A DNA stretch of 33,752 nt, taken from the NCBI RefSeq assembly GCF_001712795.1, contig NZ_KV757629.1:1-33752 (forward strand), read 5' to 3'. Position 1 is the stretch's first letter. The number at the start of each line of letters is the position of its first letter. The notes beneath the pieces are model-generated. The model searched no databases and had not been told where the DNA came from. It saw nothing but the letters and a program-made list of their open reading frames with translations. Below are positions 6,581 through 14,708 of this stretch, in pieces. A program made the translations under genes and the position numbers. The DNA is from Nostoc sp. KVJ20. GTDB lineage: Bacteria; Cyanobacteriota; Cyanobacteriia; Cyanobacteriales; Nostocaceae.

Positions 6581-8809
6581 TTACTTTTCTACAGCTTGTC
6601 GCAGGGCTAATTGCTGTTGTTTGATATAAGGTACGTAATTACTGCTAGAGTTTGATACCCCATTAGCTACAACCCCAATCAGATTTAACTTACTCAGCAT
6701 GGCTGTCGCTTGATTAAGCTGACTCCGCGTCACAATACCAATGCTTGCTACCATAACCACGCTACGACAAGATGAGGCGGTAAGCATAGCATCCACCAAG
6801 CCGAGAACTGGGGGAGCATCTATCAGTACCAAATCATAGTTTTCCTCAAATGCTGCCATTAATTGCATCATCCGAGGGGAACTCAACAGATTAGCTGGGT
6901 CAGCAGGTTTGGGGCCAGCGGTCAAAATATCGATGTAGGCGGAACCTGAGTATTGCAGACTAATCTGGTTGGGTAAACTTGCATCACTTGCCAATAGAGT
7001 TGAAAGCCCCTGCTCATTAGGAAGATTCAGTTGGTGGTGCAGACTGGGATCGCGTAAATTGGCATCAATCAGTAACACCCTTTTGTGTAAACGGGCAGCA
7101 CTCATCGCCAAACCTAACGCCAAAGCTGATTTACCCTCATCGGCTAAAGCCGAGGTGATCATCAAAGATTTTAAGCTAGTAACAGTATTTAAAAGCTCAA
7201 TGTTTTTGTAAATCAGATCCAGCGATTCCCAACGCGGTGGAGATTGCAATACCTGAATCGTCCAGGGGGCAAGAACTTCTGGCTTTCCAAAAGGCAACTT
7301 GATCATTGATTCTCTGGGTTTGGCTGGCGGTAATTTGGGAGTTGTTCCCAATAACGGCATAGCCATTTGCTTCTCCAACTCAGCAGTGGTGTGAACTGCA
7401 TCATCAGCCGATTCCCGAATAAAGGCAGCAATGCCTCCTAACATTAACCCAACCACAGCACCTAACAGCAAATTCTGCTGAAGATTGGGGCCTAATTGTG
7501 TTCCCTGTTGGGGATCTTCCACTACTTCCCAATTAAATCCACCCTTGGAAAGTTCTTGCCGCAATTGCTGTTCTGCTCTTAAAAGCTGCTCTAACCTTTC
7601 ACGACTAAATTGCAATTGCGGTAGCATCCGATTGTAATAAGCCAACAAAGGCGGAAAGCGTTTGATTTCAAAACGTAGCTCGTTTTCTTTCTGAACTAAA
7701 GTTTGATCACGAGCAGTTAAGGCAACTATATTAGTTTGCGTTTCCACTAACTGACCAGCAAGGCTAAGATCAATTTCACCAAGTTGTCCTCGTTCGAGAA
7801 GAGAGTCTCCAGAAGTGAAAGCACCAGCAGACTTTCCGCCTAAAGTTCTTCCTACTTCTTGTTGCAATAATTCCTTCTGTCCCTGAAGCTGTTCTTTGAG
7901 CTTTTGCACACTCGGAGTTTGATCTGTAAAGCGTAGACGTTCTTGTGCTAGTGCTAGTTCAGTTTTTTGGATTTCGTTGAGTAAGCTTTGGTAGCGAGTA
8001 GACTGACTCAGACGAGAAGCAACTAGAGCATTTTGGGGAGAACGATTAAGTTGTTCTTCTAAAGATTTTTGGCGTGCTAAAGCTTCCCCATATTGGGCGC
8101 GAGTTGTCTGTCTTTCTTGGCCAATATTGTTCAAAGCTGTCTCAATAGCTTTCGCCTGTGACTCTGGATCAATTAAGTTCTGATTTCTCCGAAACCTTTG
8201 TAAATTTGTTTCCGCTGCGTTTACTTCTTCACTGGCTTTACTTAACTGTTCCCTGATGATTTGTAGGCCTTTTTGCAAACGAGAACTCTGTTGCTGTTTG
8301 TTATATTCCACATAAACTTCTCGAATTGCACCCAGAACTTTTTGTGTCTTTTCTGGATCTCCAGCGGTGTATTCAACTTGAAATATTTTAGTAGCAATAT
8401 TATCTTCTTTGCTCCTTAATTGAGTTAAGACCAGAGAAGTTTTAATCTCAGCTGTACTTATATCTGGATAGTCAGACTGAAGTTTATCAACTGCTTTTTG
8501 GATGAGTCCTGAACTCTGCATCAAGTTAAGCTGAGTAGCAGTATCTATAAACACATTTGAGTCGGTAAACTGGTTGTCTACTCCAGCACCTTCTTTCTTA
8601 CCTTGATAGTTAGGTTCTACTAACAGTTGCATGGAACTTCTATAAGTAGGTTTGGTCTTTAAAGTTACCATACTTGCAATAGCAATAGAAGCAACAAATA
8701 CTGCTAAGAACCAAGGAAATCTCCGCACAAATACGGCAAACATTTGTCCGTAACTTGGTTCAGTTTCAGATGACGGAGTTATTTGAGGATTTAGACTAGT
8801 TTGAACCAC
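6581..8809 (-). CDS. Wzc-like chain-length regulator with BY-kinase domain
   Basis: An inner-membrane polysaccharide co-polymerase, 742 aa from the chosen start. N-terminal Wzz region: membrane segment about 30-50, long coiled-coil periplasmic part rich in Gln/Glu/Arg (about 150-410), second membrane segment about 450-470 (LLLGAVVGLMLGG). The C-terminal cytoplasmic ATPase has Walker A SALADEGKSALA, Walker A' VLLIDANLRDP and Walker B LVLIDAPP, as in bacterial tyrosine kinases. Walker A lacks the usual Pro (ADEGKSA for PGEGKST). The C-terminal tail has only two tyrosines (NYVPYIKQQQ), fewer than in classical Wzc. The frame opens at a TTG (8830), but GTG at 8809 has AAGGA 8 nt upstream. It sits just upstream of the hepC-like gene and should set polymer length for the exported glycan. 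Confidence 0.88.
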   Translation of the reverse strand: MVQTSLNPQITPSSETEPSYGQMFAVFVRRFPWFLAVFVASIAIASMVTLKTKPTYRSSMQLLVEPNYQGKKEGAGVDNQFTDSNVFIDTATQLNLMQSSGLIQKAVDKLQSDYPDISTAEIKTSLVLTQLRSKEDNIATKIFQVEYTAGDPEKTQKVLGAIREVYVEYNKQQQSSRLQKGLQIIREQLSKASEEVNAAETNLQRFRRNQNLIDPESQAKAIETALNNIGQERQTTRAQYGEALARQKSLEEQLNRSPQNALVASRLSQSTRYQSLLNEIQKTELALAQERLRFTDQTPSVQKLKEQLQGQKELLQQEVGRTLGGKSAGAFTSGDSLLERGQLGEIDLSLAGQLVETQTNIVALTARDQTLVQKENELRFEIKRFPPLLAYYNRMLPQLQFSRERLEQLLRAEQQLRQELSKGGFNWEVVEDPQQGTQLGPNLQQNLLLGAVVGLMLGGIAAFIRESADDAVHTTAELEKQMAMPLLGTTPKLPPAKPRESMIKLPFGKPEVLAPWTIQVLQSPPRWESLDLIYKNIELLNTVTSLKSLMITSALADEGKSALALGLAMSAARLHKRVLLIDANLRDPSLHHQLNLPNEQGLSTLLASDASLPNQISLQYSGSAYIDILTAGPKPADPANLLSSPRMMQLMAAFEENYDLVLIDAPPVLGLVDAMLTASSCRSVVMVASIGIVTRSQLNQATAMLSKLNLIGVVANGVSNSSSNYVPYIKQQQLALRQAVEK

Positions 8810-8853
8810 TTTTATTATCCTTGTCTTCAAGACTTACGCTAAGAGATAAAGAA

Positions 8854-8885
8854 GAATTCAGAATTCAGAATTCAGAAGTCAGAAT
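8854..8885. repeat. STRR, 7-bp unit GAATTCA
   Basis: Three copies of the heptamer GAATTCA followed by GAAGTCA and GAATG. It is the reverse complement of the unit at 5156-5187 and 8998-9037, and lies just upstream of the Wzc-like gene. Confidence 0.78.
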
Positions 8886-8997
8886 GTAATCAGTAGATAA
8901 TTTAAATGTGTCGCTGGTTGAAGACTAGTAAATTTAACCTATGATTTTGCTAGTTTGGCAGAGTTCATGCTGTTAGCGGTAGCGGGGCGTTTAGCCC

Positions 8998-9037
8998 ATT
9001 CTGAATTCTGACTCCTGACTCCTGACTCCTGAATTCT
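8998..9037. repeat. STRR, units ATTCTGA and CTCCTGA
   Basis: ATTCTGA alternates with three CTCCTGA copies and ends in ATTC, a mixed heptamer array. It ends a few bases before the stop codon of the GT4 gene at 9044. Confidence 0.75.
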
Positions 9038-9043
9038 TTATTA

Positions 9044-10135
9044 TTAAAGATGCACACCACAAGCTTGGTTAATAATTTGCTCAACTTTACTAAAGAAGGC
9101 ATTCTCTGAAAAGTTTGCTACTGCATGATTACGGATGCGATCGTAATCCCAAGAAATGCCATTAGCTTCTAGTAATGCAAGTTGTAGAGATTCGGGTGTT
9201 TGTCTTTTGAAAAAGACTCCTGTTTCACCTGGTATTTGAGTATCTAATACTCCACCGGCTCCATAAGCAATGACTGGTGTGCCGCTAGCATTAGCCTCTA
9301 CTGGAACTAACCCATAATCTTCTAGGGCTGCGACAATAATAGACTTGGCTTTGGAAAACAAGTCTTTGCGGGTTCTATCACTTACGTGTCCTAAGAATTC
9401 AATATTTTGTAATGCTTTGGATTTTAACCGTGCTTGTTCTGGCCCATCACCAGATATTAATAACCGCCACCCCAACCAATTAAAAGCTTCGACTATTATA
9501 TCAAGTCGCTTATAACTGATCATCCGGGCGGAGGCCAGATAATATTCATCTTTTATATCTGAAAAAAGAAATTTACTAGTATCAATTGGATAATTCACCA
9601 TCATTGCCTTTTTGCCATAAATATTTTCAATACGGCGGGCAACAACACTAGAATTTGCAATGTAAAGATCAGGTTCCTGGGCATATTTCAGGTCAACCTT
9701 TCTCATTACTTGAAATACTTGTTCGATTAAAGGGGCAAAATATCTATAGTCTCCGTACTCTCTTAAATAAGTTGCTGTATCCCATAAGAAACGGGTGACG
9801 TTATGGCAAAAGCAAATGTGGCGGGCATTGGGATTTTTTCGCACTGCTTTGGCGAAGCTGGTGCTACTACTAATAATTAGATCATAGTCTTGCAGATCCA
9901 AGGCACGAAAGGCAGGAAAATATAGAGGAGCCATCGACCTAAAATATTTTGCTGCACCAGGAATCTTTTGCAAGAAAGTTGTGTTGACTACGCGATCGCC
10001 TAGATCGATAGTTTTTTGTGGATCGTACAGAGATGTGAAAATATCTGCTTCAGGATAGCGCTTACAAAGCAGTTCAAACACACGCTCTGCCCCACCTCGC
10101 TGGGTTAAATAATCGTGGACTAGAGCAATTTTCAT
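9044..10135 (-). CDS. Family 4 glycosyltransferase
   Basis: A 363-aa GT-B enzyme. The start MKIALVHDYLTQRGGAERVFELL is the classical GT4 N-terminal glycine loop. The donor domain shows YYLASARMISYKRLDIIVEAF (198-218) and the E-x7-E motif at E272/E280 (EDYGLVPVEANASGTPVIA). It resembles mannosyl- or glucosyltransferases of capsule and EPS clusters, but the donor cannot be told. ATG at 10135. It is separated from the Wzc-like gene by 234 bp containing two STRRs and from the upstream SAF-domain gene by a 304-bp hairpin-rich gap, so it may have its own promoter. Confidence 0.88.
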   Translation of the reverse strand: MKIALVHDYLTQRGGAERVFELLCKRYPEADIFTSLYDPQKTIDLGDRVVNTTFLQKIPGAAKYFRSMAPLYFPAFRALDLQDYDLIISSSTSFAKAVRKNPNARHICFCHNVTRFLWDTATYLREYGDYRYFAPLIEQVFQVMRKVDLKYAQEPDLYIANSSVVARRIENIYGKKAMMVNYPIDTSKFLFSDIKDEYYLASARMISYKRLDIIVEAFNWLGWRLLISGDGPEQARLKSKALQNIEFLGHVSDRTRKDLFSKAKSIIVAALEDYGLVPVEANASGTPVIAYGAGGVLDTQIPGETGVFFKRQTPESLQLALLEANGISWDYDRIRNHAVANFSENAFFSKVEQIINQACGVHL

Positions 10136-10282
10136 GAATTTAACCTAAAGTTTCGATCAGGTTTGTTTCAACGCTCCCCAGCAAATTATTATCAACAACT
10201 TTAGTATTCAGCAGTATAACTTCTTATCCTCTTCACGAAATTCTGGCGACAAATACATACGTTGGTAGGGGCCTTGGAGATC

Positions 10283-10340
10283 CCCCCAACCCCCCTTAAA
10301 AAGGGGGGCTTTTTTAATTTTCACCCCCTTTTTAAGGGGG
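10283..10340. repeat. Paired C/G-run hairpins (possible terminator)
   Basis: CCCCCC-TTAAAAA-GGGGGG followed by CTTTTTT, then CCCCC-TTTTTAA-GGGGG. On the plus strand the first hairpin with its T run looks like an intrinsic terminator, but no plus-strand gene precedes it. On the minus strand the pair lies about 100 bp beyond the SAF-domain gene and could end its transcript. The G/C-run units recur at 410-433 and 31040-31114, so a dispersed repeat is the simplest reading. Confidence 0.5.
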
Positions 10341-10376
10341 TCGCCGCAGGCGGGGGGATCTTATCCGAAACATATT

Positions 10377-10398
10377 GGGGCGTACAGCTGTACGCCCC
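10377..10398. repeat. Perfect 22-bp palindrome
   Basis: GGGGCGTACAG directly abuts its reverse complement CTGTACGCCCC, with no loop. It could form a cruciform or a minus-strand 3' stem. It is likely a member of the GTAGGGG-ended palindrome family (compare 6421-6448). Confidence 0.55.
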
Positions 10399-10439
10399 TA
10401 CAGCTAATTTATTTGTTGCGAATATTTTTGGAACCGATA

Positions 10440-11753
10440 TTATCCAACTGCTACCAAGATTTTTTCTGAGGCGAAATAGTTGTTTTGCTCAGTTCGTAGT
10501 TGGTCGCAAAGTCTGCCTTCAGGTAATTCTACATCCTCATAAGTGAGGACTTGATCCTTAGAAATGTCTCGTTTCAGGCGACATCCTTCGGCTAAACCAA
10601 TCGGTAGGAGATTTTGCTGTTGGACGATATTGGAATTTTCACATTGTCCATAGGTCATGTAGTAACCGATGCCATCCAGGGTTTCTCCTGCTTTCAGGTC
10701 GATTTTGGCGGTGGTGACAACATCTACTAGCGGGCCTGCTAGTGGAGACATAACGGCATCACCGAATAGGACAGCACGTGCTACGGACAGGGGAACTTCA
10801 AAATGACAGAGGTGATAAGGAGTATAGAAGCTGTAAAGTGGGCCTTCGCCTAATTTGTATAAGTTGAGATAATGGCGTTGCTTGGGGTCGTCGTGAGTGG
10901 CAAATACATATACGCCTGGACCTGGTTTTGCTCCAACTACATAATCGACAATGCCGCCTAGTTCTTTGAGTTGTTCAACATCATATAACTGGGTCATTTC
11001 ATCGACAGAACCGCTGAAGTCATATCCCAACATTCCCCGTTTGGCGACTTTCATCCCTGTGGCATTGGCTACGATCGCTTGCTCGAAGGAAATTTTAGTT
11101 CCGTCTGCGAAGCTAGCCACCATGTGGGGCTTTTGACCCCAACGTTTAGCAAATCCTTCCTGGGTGGTGGGATTGCGATAAGGGTCTTGGAGTCCTTTAA
11201 TGTTACCGCACAATAAGGGAGTTAAACCAATGCTTTTCACAAAGCGGTAAAGGTTCATTTGTACCCCTGGCTGATCGCCATCGCAAGCGCTGAGAATAAC
11301 GCCAGCTTTGTCGGCATACACTTTCAGGATGGGGCCAATGGTGCCGTCGAGTTCGGCATTCATCATGATCACATGCTTGCAATGGGCGATCGCTTCCATA
11401 ACGATGTGAGCGCCAAATTCCACTGCTCCTGTGACTTCGATTAATGCATCGATGCCCTCTGCCCGACACAGTAACTTTGCGTCTTCTGTGACTGCATACT
11501 TACCGTTAGCGATCGCATCTTCTAATTCGCTGACAGTTGCAACAACTTGAATATCTTCAATTCCGGCTTCCGAATAAGCTTGTTTGGCTGCGTCAATCTT
11601 GCGATTGGAGATAGCAACTAACTCCATTCCTGGCACTGAATTGACAATTTGGTTGGCAATTCCTCTACCCATGAAACCAGCACCGATCATTCCCACTTTA
11701 ATAGGATTTCCTGCTGCTGCTCTGGCTTGTAAGGCGCGATCGATAATAATCAT
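10440..11753 (-). CDS. NAD(P)-dependent oxidoreductase with SAF domain
   Basis: 437 aa. The N-terminal Rossmann fold has VGMIGAGFMGRGIA (residues 20-33), a homoserine-dehydrogenase-like middle (IDALIEVTGAVEFGA, about 109-123; SACDGDQPGVQMNLYRFV), and a C-terminal SAF domain (about 360-437, ending KRDISKDQVLTYEDVELPEGR) of the kind found in sialate and antifreeze-type proteins. The family is usually annotated as homoserine dehydrogenase-like, but its location inside a sugar cluster suggests it reduces or oxidises a sugar-derived or hydroxyacid intermediate. A member is, as I recall, present in the Anabaena HEP island. ATG at 11753 follows a GGAG within AAAAAGGAGTTTAG. Substrate unknown. Confidence 0.8.
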   Translation of the reverse strand: MIIIDRALQARAAAGNPIKVGMIGAGFMGRGIANQIVNSVPGMELVAISNRKIDAAKQAYSEAGIEDIQVVATVSELEDAIANGKYAVTEDAKLLCRAEGIDALIEVTGAVEFGAHIVMEAIAHCKHVIMMNAELDGTIGPILKVYADKAGVILSACDGDQPGVQMNLYRFVKSIGLTPLLCGNIKGLQDPYRNPTTQEGFAKRWGQKPHMVASFADGTKISFEQAIVANATGMKVAKRGMLGYDFSGSVDEMTQLYDVEQLKELGGIVDYVVGAKPGPGVYVFATHDDPKQRHYLNLYKLGEGPLYSFYTPYHLCHFEVPLSVARAVLFGDAVMSPLAGPLVDVVTTAKIDLKAGETLDGIGYYMTYGQCENSNIVQQQNLLPIGLAEGCRLKRDISKDQVLTYEDVELPEGRLCDQLRTEQNNYFASEKILVAVG

Positions 11754-11861
11754 GAACTAAACTCCTTTTTGGAACTGTTGGTTGTGATACAAATTCTCTA
11801 TAAACTTGCACTTAATAATTTTTACAACTAAATATTAAGTACATTTTCATAGTTAATTGGT

Positions 11862-11896
11862 GTTAGCGTAGGCGTAGCCCGCCGGAGGCATCGCTA
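11862..11896. repeat. GC-rich dispersed repeat overlapping a gene end
   Basis: The segment GTTAGCGTAGGCGTAGCCC followed by GCCGGAGGCATCGCTA is a motif commonly scattered through Nostoc-type genomes. Here it overlaps the 3' end of the glycosyltransferase gene and contains its TAA stop (11863-11865). Related fragments are seen near 5085-5098 and 8970-8990. Confidence 0.6.
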
Positions 11897-13125
11897 CTAA
11901 CTAGTTGTTTGCTAGATGTAGATGTCTGTTTTTTCTGGCTGTGGTTTTCGAGAATTTGCTCTATAGTATTTCGGTATACTTGGGTAAAATTCTCTTTAGT
12001 ATGATTTGCTCTTACATATTCCCACGCCTTCCGAGACATGCTTTTCAGGTCTTCTACAGGCAAATTAGAAATTCTTCTAACTGCTGCTTGAATTTCTGCG
12101 ATCGAAGAATTCTTTAATAGGACACCGTAATCCTCATGGACATCAACGCTAGTTTCGTAATTGACTATCGGGATTAATCCTGTATGCATACAAGTGATAA
12201 CGCTGCCGGCTCCACCTTCTGCTGCTGAAACTAATACAGTACCAATACAACTATTGGTAACTTCTATAAACTCAGGGCTAGTAACATCAATCCAACCATA
12301 AGTATGGATGTTTGGTGTTTCGTAAAGCTCTTGATGAAAAGCTTGTTCAAATTCTGGTTCCTGATTAAGTGGCCCACAAACTGTTAAATGGAAGTCTGGC
12401 ATTTGTGCAAATGCTTCTAAAACTAAATCCAGACCTTTGTGAACAAATCCGTGACTAGCAAACCAGAGAAAATTCTTTCTTGCGGCTTCAAAATCTTTTT
12501 GTTCTGGCCAAGGATAGACAGTAGGATTAGAAAGCGGTACACGATAAATCGGTTTATTCGCGTATTTGAAAGTATTGATGGTAAATTCATTGCCTAAAAC
12601 TATGCCATAGTCGGCATATTCAATTCCCAAATTAGGCACTTCATATCGCTGTGGACAGAGAGTAATCCCTCGCCGTTGTTGTAGTTCTAAATGTCTATGA
12701 CATTCAGCTGCATTACGAAACACCATATTCGCAATGTCAACGTGGAAAATTTTCACACAATCTCTATTGAGTTTTGGTGCTAGTTCTTGCATCCGATGAC
12801 GGACATCAATGAAAAATGAATAATGTTTTTCAGGAACGAATTCATCATTGTAGAACTGAATAACATCAACGTTATAACCAAGATCCAAAAAAGTTTGCAC
12901 CATCCGCCAAACCTCCCAATACCAAGTGTGGTCATGAGGTATGGGCTGACCAGCTTTTAACAGGAATGGCTCAATCCGGTAAGAAAAAAGTACATTCCCT
13001 CTAGAAGGCTGGTTTGGTTTAAGTGAAACAACCTTTAAGCCTTTGATGTAATTAATGCGAGTTACTACTTTTTTTAACAACGAATTGATAGAAGTAGTCA
13101 GATGGGATAGAGTATTATTTGGCAT
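11863..13125 (-). CDS. GT4-like glycosyltransferase
   Basis: 420 aa. The N-terminal half (HTWYWEVWRMVQTFLDLGYNVDV, about 66-88) is a divergent GT-B acceptor domain. The C-terminal half has FLWFASHGFVHKGLDLVLEAF (about 219-239) and TVLVSAAEGGAGSVITCMHTGLIPIV, replacing the usual E-x7-E region with SAAEGGAGS. It therefore belongs to a divergent GT4-like group; the sugar is unknown. The last about 10 residues (DASGGLRLR) are encoded by a dispersed cyanobacterial repeat that supplies the stop codon (11862-11896), so the ancestral C-terminus may have differed. ATG at 13125. It lies between the SAF-domain gene (109-bp gap) and the rfbC-type gene. Confidence 0.78.
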   Translation of the reverse strand: MPNNTLSHLTTSINSLLKKVVTRINYIKGLKVVSLKPNQPSRGNVLFSYRIEPFLLKAGQPIPHDHTWYWEVWRMVQTFLDLGYNVDVIQFYNDEFVPEKHYSFFIDVRHRMQELAPKLNRDCVKIFHVDIANMVFRNAAECHRHLELQQRRGITLCPQRYEVPNLGIEYADYGIVLGNEFTINTFKYANKPIYRVPLSNPTVYPWPEQKDFEAARKNFLWFASHGFVHKGLDLVLEAFAQMPDFHLTVCGPLNQEPEFEQAFHQELYETPNIHTYGWIDVTSPEFIEVTNSCIGTVLVSAAEGGAGSVITCMHTGLIPIVNYETSVDVHEDYGVLLKNSSIAEIQAAVRRISNLPVEDLKSMSRKAWEYVRANHTKENFTQVYRNTIEQILENHSQKKQTSTSSKQLVSSDASGGLRLR

Positions 13126-13181
13126 TTGATACCTCTTGTAATTGTGAAGTTAAGCAAATAGTATTTGCAACCTTGAAACAG

Positions 13182-13730
13182 CTATTTTGCTCCAACAGTC
13201 ATCATTCTCAACAGAGGCCAATTTAAATCTTTCTCGGAAATTTCAGTTACATCTAGAGGCCAATTAATGTCAAAAAATGGGTCATCATAACGTAAACCTC
13301 TTTCATACCCTGGCGTATAAAATTCACCCACTTGATATACAACCTCGGTTTCATCTGTGAGCGCTTGATAACCGTGAGCAAACATTTCTGGAACATACAA
13401 GGCGCGGCGGTTTTCTGGAGTTAGTTCTACACCGATGTGTGATAAGAAAGTAGGAGATTCAGGACGCATATCAATAATTACGTCATAGATTGCGCCTTTG
13501 GTGCAGCGAATTAATTTTGTTTCGGCTGCTGGCAGAATTTGATAGTGCATTCCCCGGATAGTGCCTTTTTTGTAGTTAAAAGATAGGTTGCATTGGGCAA
13601 CTGTTGGCTTTAATCCGTGTGCCTCAAATTCTTGAGCGCAGAAAGATCGAGCAAAAAAACCACGGTGGTCTGGTTTTTCTTCTAAATCAATAATAAATGC
13701 GTCTTTGAGTGCGGTTTCGGTGAAAATCAT
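13182..13730 (-). CDS. rfbC: RfbC/RmlC-type sugar-nucleotide 3,5-epimerase
   Basis: 182 aa, the normal length of dTDP-4-dehydrorhamnose 3,5-epimerases (cupin fold, cytoplasmic homodimer). Hallmarks: DHRGFFARSF (21-30), KGTIRGMHYQ (55-64) with catalytic base H62, YVPEMFAHGYQAL (112-124), catalytic Tyr Y132 in EVVYQVGEFY, and ERGLRYDDP with D168 near the end. It epimerises C3 and/or C5 of a 4-keto-6-deoxy nucleotide sugar. No rfbA/B/D partners are present, whereas rfbF and a C-methyltransferase are. The physiological substrate may therefore be a CDP- rather than dTDP-sugar; this is inference. ATG at 13730. Confidence 0.9.
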   Translation of the reverse strand: MIFTETALKDAFIIDLEEKPDHRGFFARSFCAQEFEAHGLKPTVAQCNLSFNYKKGTIRGMHYQILPAAETKLIRCTKGAIYDVIIDMRPESPTFLSHIGVELTPENRRALYVPEMFAHGYQALTDETEVVYQVGEFYTPGYERGLRYDDPFFDINWPLDVTEISEKDLNWPLLRMMTVGAK

Positions 13731-13806
13731 GTGATTCCTTTAAGATGAATGTTTAGTACAGAAAATAACAGTAATGAAGATGGATTTAATAACCTACAAA
13801 AGGTTA

Positions 13807-14658
13807 CTAAGTCGGAAGTTTTACTGGATCAGATGCAGAACGTAATTCTGCTCTGGGATATGTATCATCCCAATATTGGGTACAAAGGTCTGGTCGTTCG
13901 GGGGGATTAGCTGTGTAACAAAAGAATAGTGTTGACCTGTCTTCTGTGCGAATTGTGCCGTGATGCAAAGCATTTTTCGTATCTACAATAATGACTGTAC
14001 CTGCTGGGCCGGGACAGGATTTCCAAGCTGATTTGGGGATGACTGCTTTTACTTCTTCGTCATCGATACCCATATATCTTGACTTATAAAGTTTGTAGTA
14101 AAGTTGAAAATATTTCCAGCTAAATAAGGGAGTTAAAGAGCGGGGAATATATTCAAAAGGCCCAGTTTTTTCTTCTACGTCATTCAAGTAAATAAAGATT
14201 TTGATAATGCGGCGGTCTTCTGCATCACTATGCCATAGGAGCGTTCCAAACTGATGTTTGCTCTTGAAATCTTTGCGTAAATGTACACCATGAAAAGCTA
14301 TCGGAAGACCGATATAATTTTCGATGATGTTGACCAGTCTTTTCTCGATTCCCCAAGCATAAAATTCTGGTAAACCTGTAACTGTGTAAATTTGTGGTAA
14401 CCTCTCGTCTAGATGGTCGTTGTTGGGATTTTCCATCTGAGACAATTGATGGTAAGCAGCTTTGAGCAGTTCTGGGGTAGAGTTTAGCCCTAAATCTGCC
14501 AGTGTCGTGACGTAAACGCCATCTTTTTTGAGAGCATTAAGGATGTTGCGATCGCATTCTTCCAAGGCTGGCAGATTTCTGCTATGCTTCCAACGGGCTA
14601 CGTAGTATTTAAAGTCAGAAGACAGTGTAGATATTTTGCGTTGAATTGCACTAAACAT
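13807..14658 (-). CDS. Phytanoyl-CoA dioxygenase-like Fe(II)/2-oxoglutarate enzyme
   Basis: 283 aa. The double-stranded beta-helix iron site is visible: H143 and D145 in LLWHSDAEDRR, the distal His in NALHHGTIR (H232 or H233), and R237, which would bind 2-oxoglutarate. The N-terminus contains ILNALKKDGVYVTTL, typical of PhyH-family proteins in glycan and secondary-metabolite clusters. The reaction is probably hydroxylation or oxidation of a sugar or glycan precursor using O2 and 2-oxoglutarate. An O2-dependent step in an envelope glycan that limits O2 entry would be noteworthy if the heterocyst assignment is right. ATG at 14658; 76 bp downstream is rfbC. Confidence 0.82.
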   Translation of the reverse strand: MFSAIQRKISTLSSDFKYYVARWKHSRNLPALEECDRNILNALKKDGVYVTTLADLGLNSTPELLKAAYHQLSQMENPNNDHLDERLPQIYTVTGLPEFYAWGIEKRLVNIIENYIGLPIAFHGVHLRKDFKSKHQFGTLLWHSDAEDRRIIKIFIYLNDVEEKTGPFEYIPRSLTPLFSWKYFQLYYKLYKSRYMGIDDEEVKAVIPKSAWKSCPGPAGTVIIVDTKNALHHGTIRTEDRSTLFFCYTANPPERPDLCTQYWDDTYPRAELRSASDPVKLPT

Positions 14659-14708
14659 GACGTAAATTCCTTCTAGATCCGATGTGTTTTTATCAGTAAT
14701 TTAATAGC

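Larger units (their letters stand above)
10136..10439. other. Hairpin-rich spacer
   Basis: No gene seen. Two large hairpins of C/G runs (10283-10340), followed by GCGGGGGGATC, and a perfect 22-bp palindrome (10377-10398) lie immediately downstream of the SAF-domain oxidoreductase gene. The plus-strand reading frame crossing this region is an artefact of the G/C-run repeats. Confidence 0.5.

Noticed and set aside
10283..10307. Plus-strand intrinsic terminator
   Set aside because: Good hairpin plus T run, but no plus-strand gene precedes it, and the unit is a dispersed repeat; kept only as a repeat.
10262..10546. 94-codon plus-strand frame
   Set aside because: Made of G/C-run repeats and antisense to the end of the SAF-domain gene; low-complexity translation.
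11203..11469. 88-codon minus-strand frame inside the SAF-domain gene
   Set aside because: Shadow frame; the 437-aa frame has clear Rossmann and SAF motifs.
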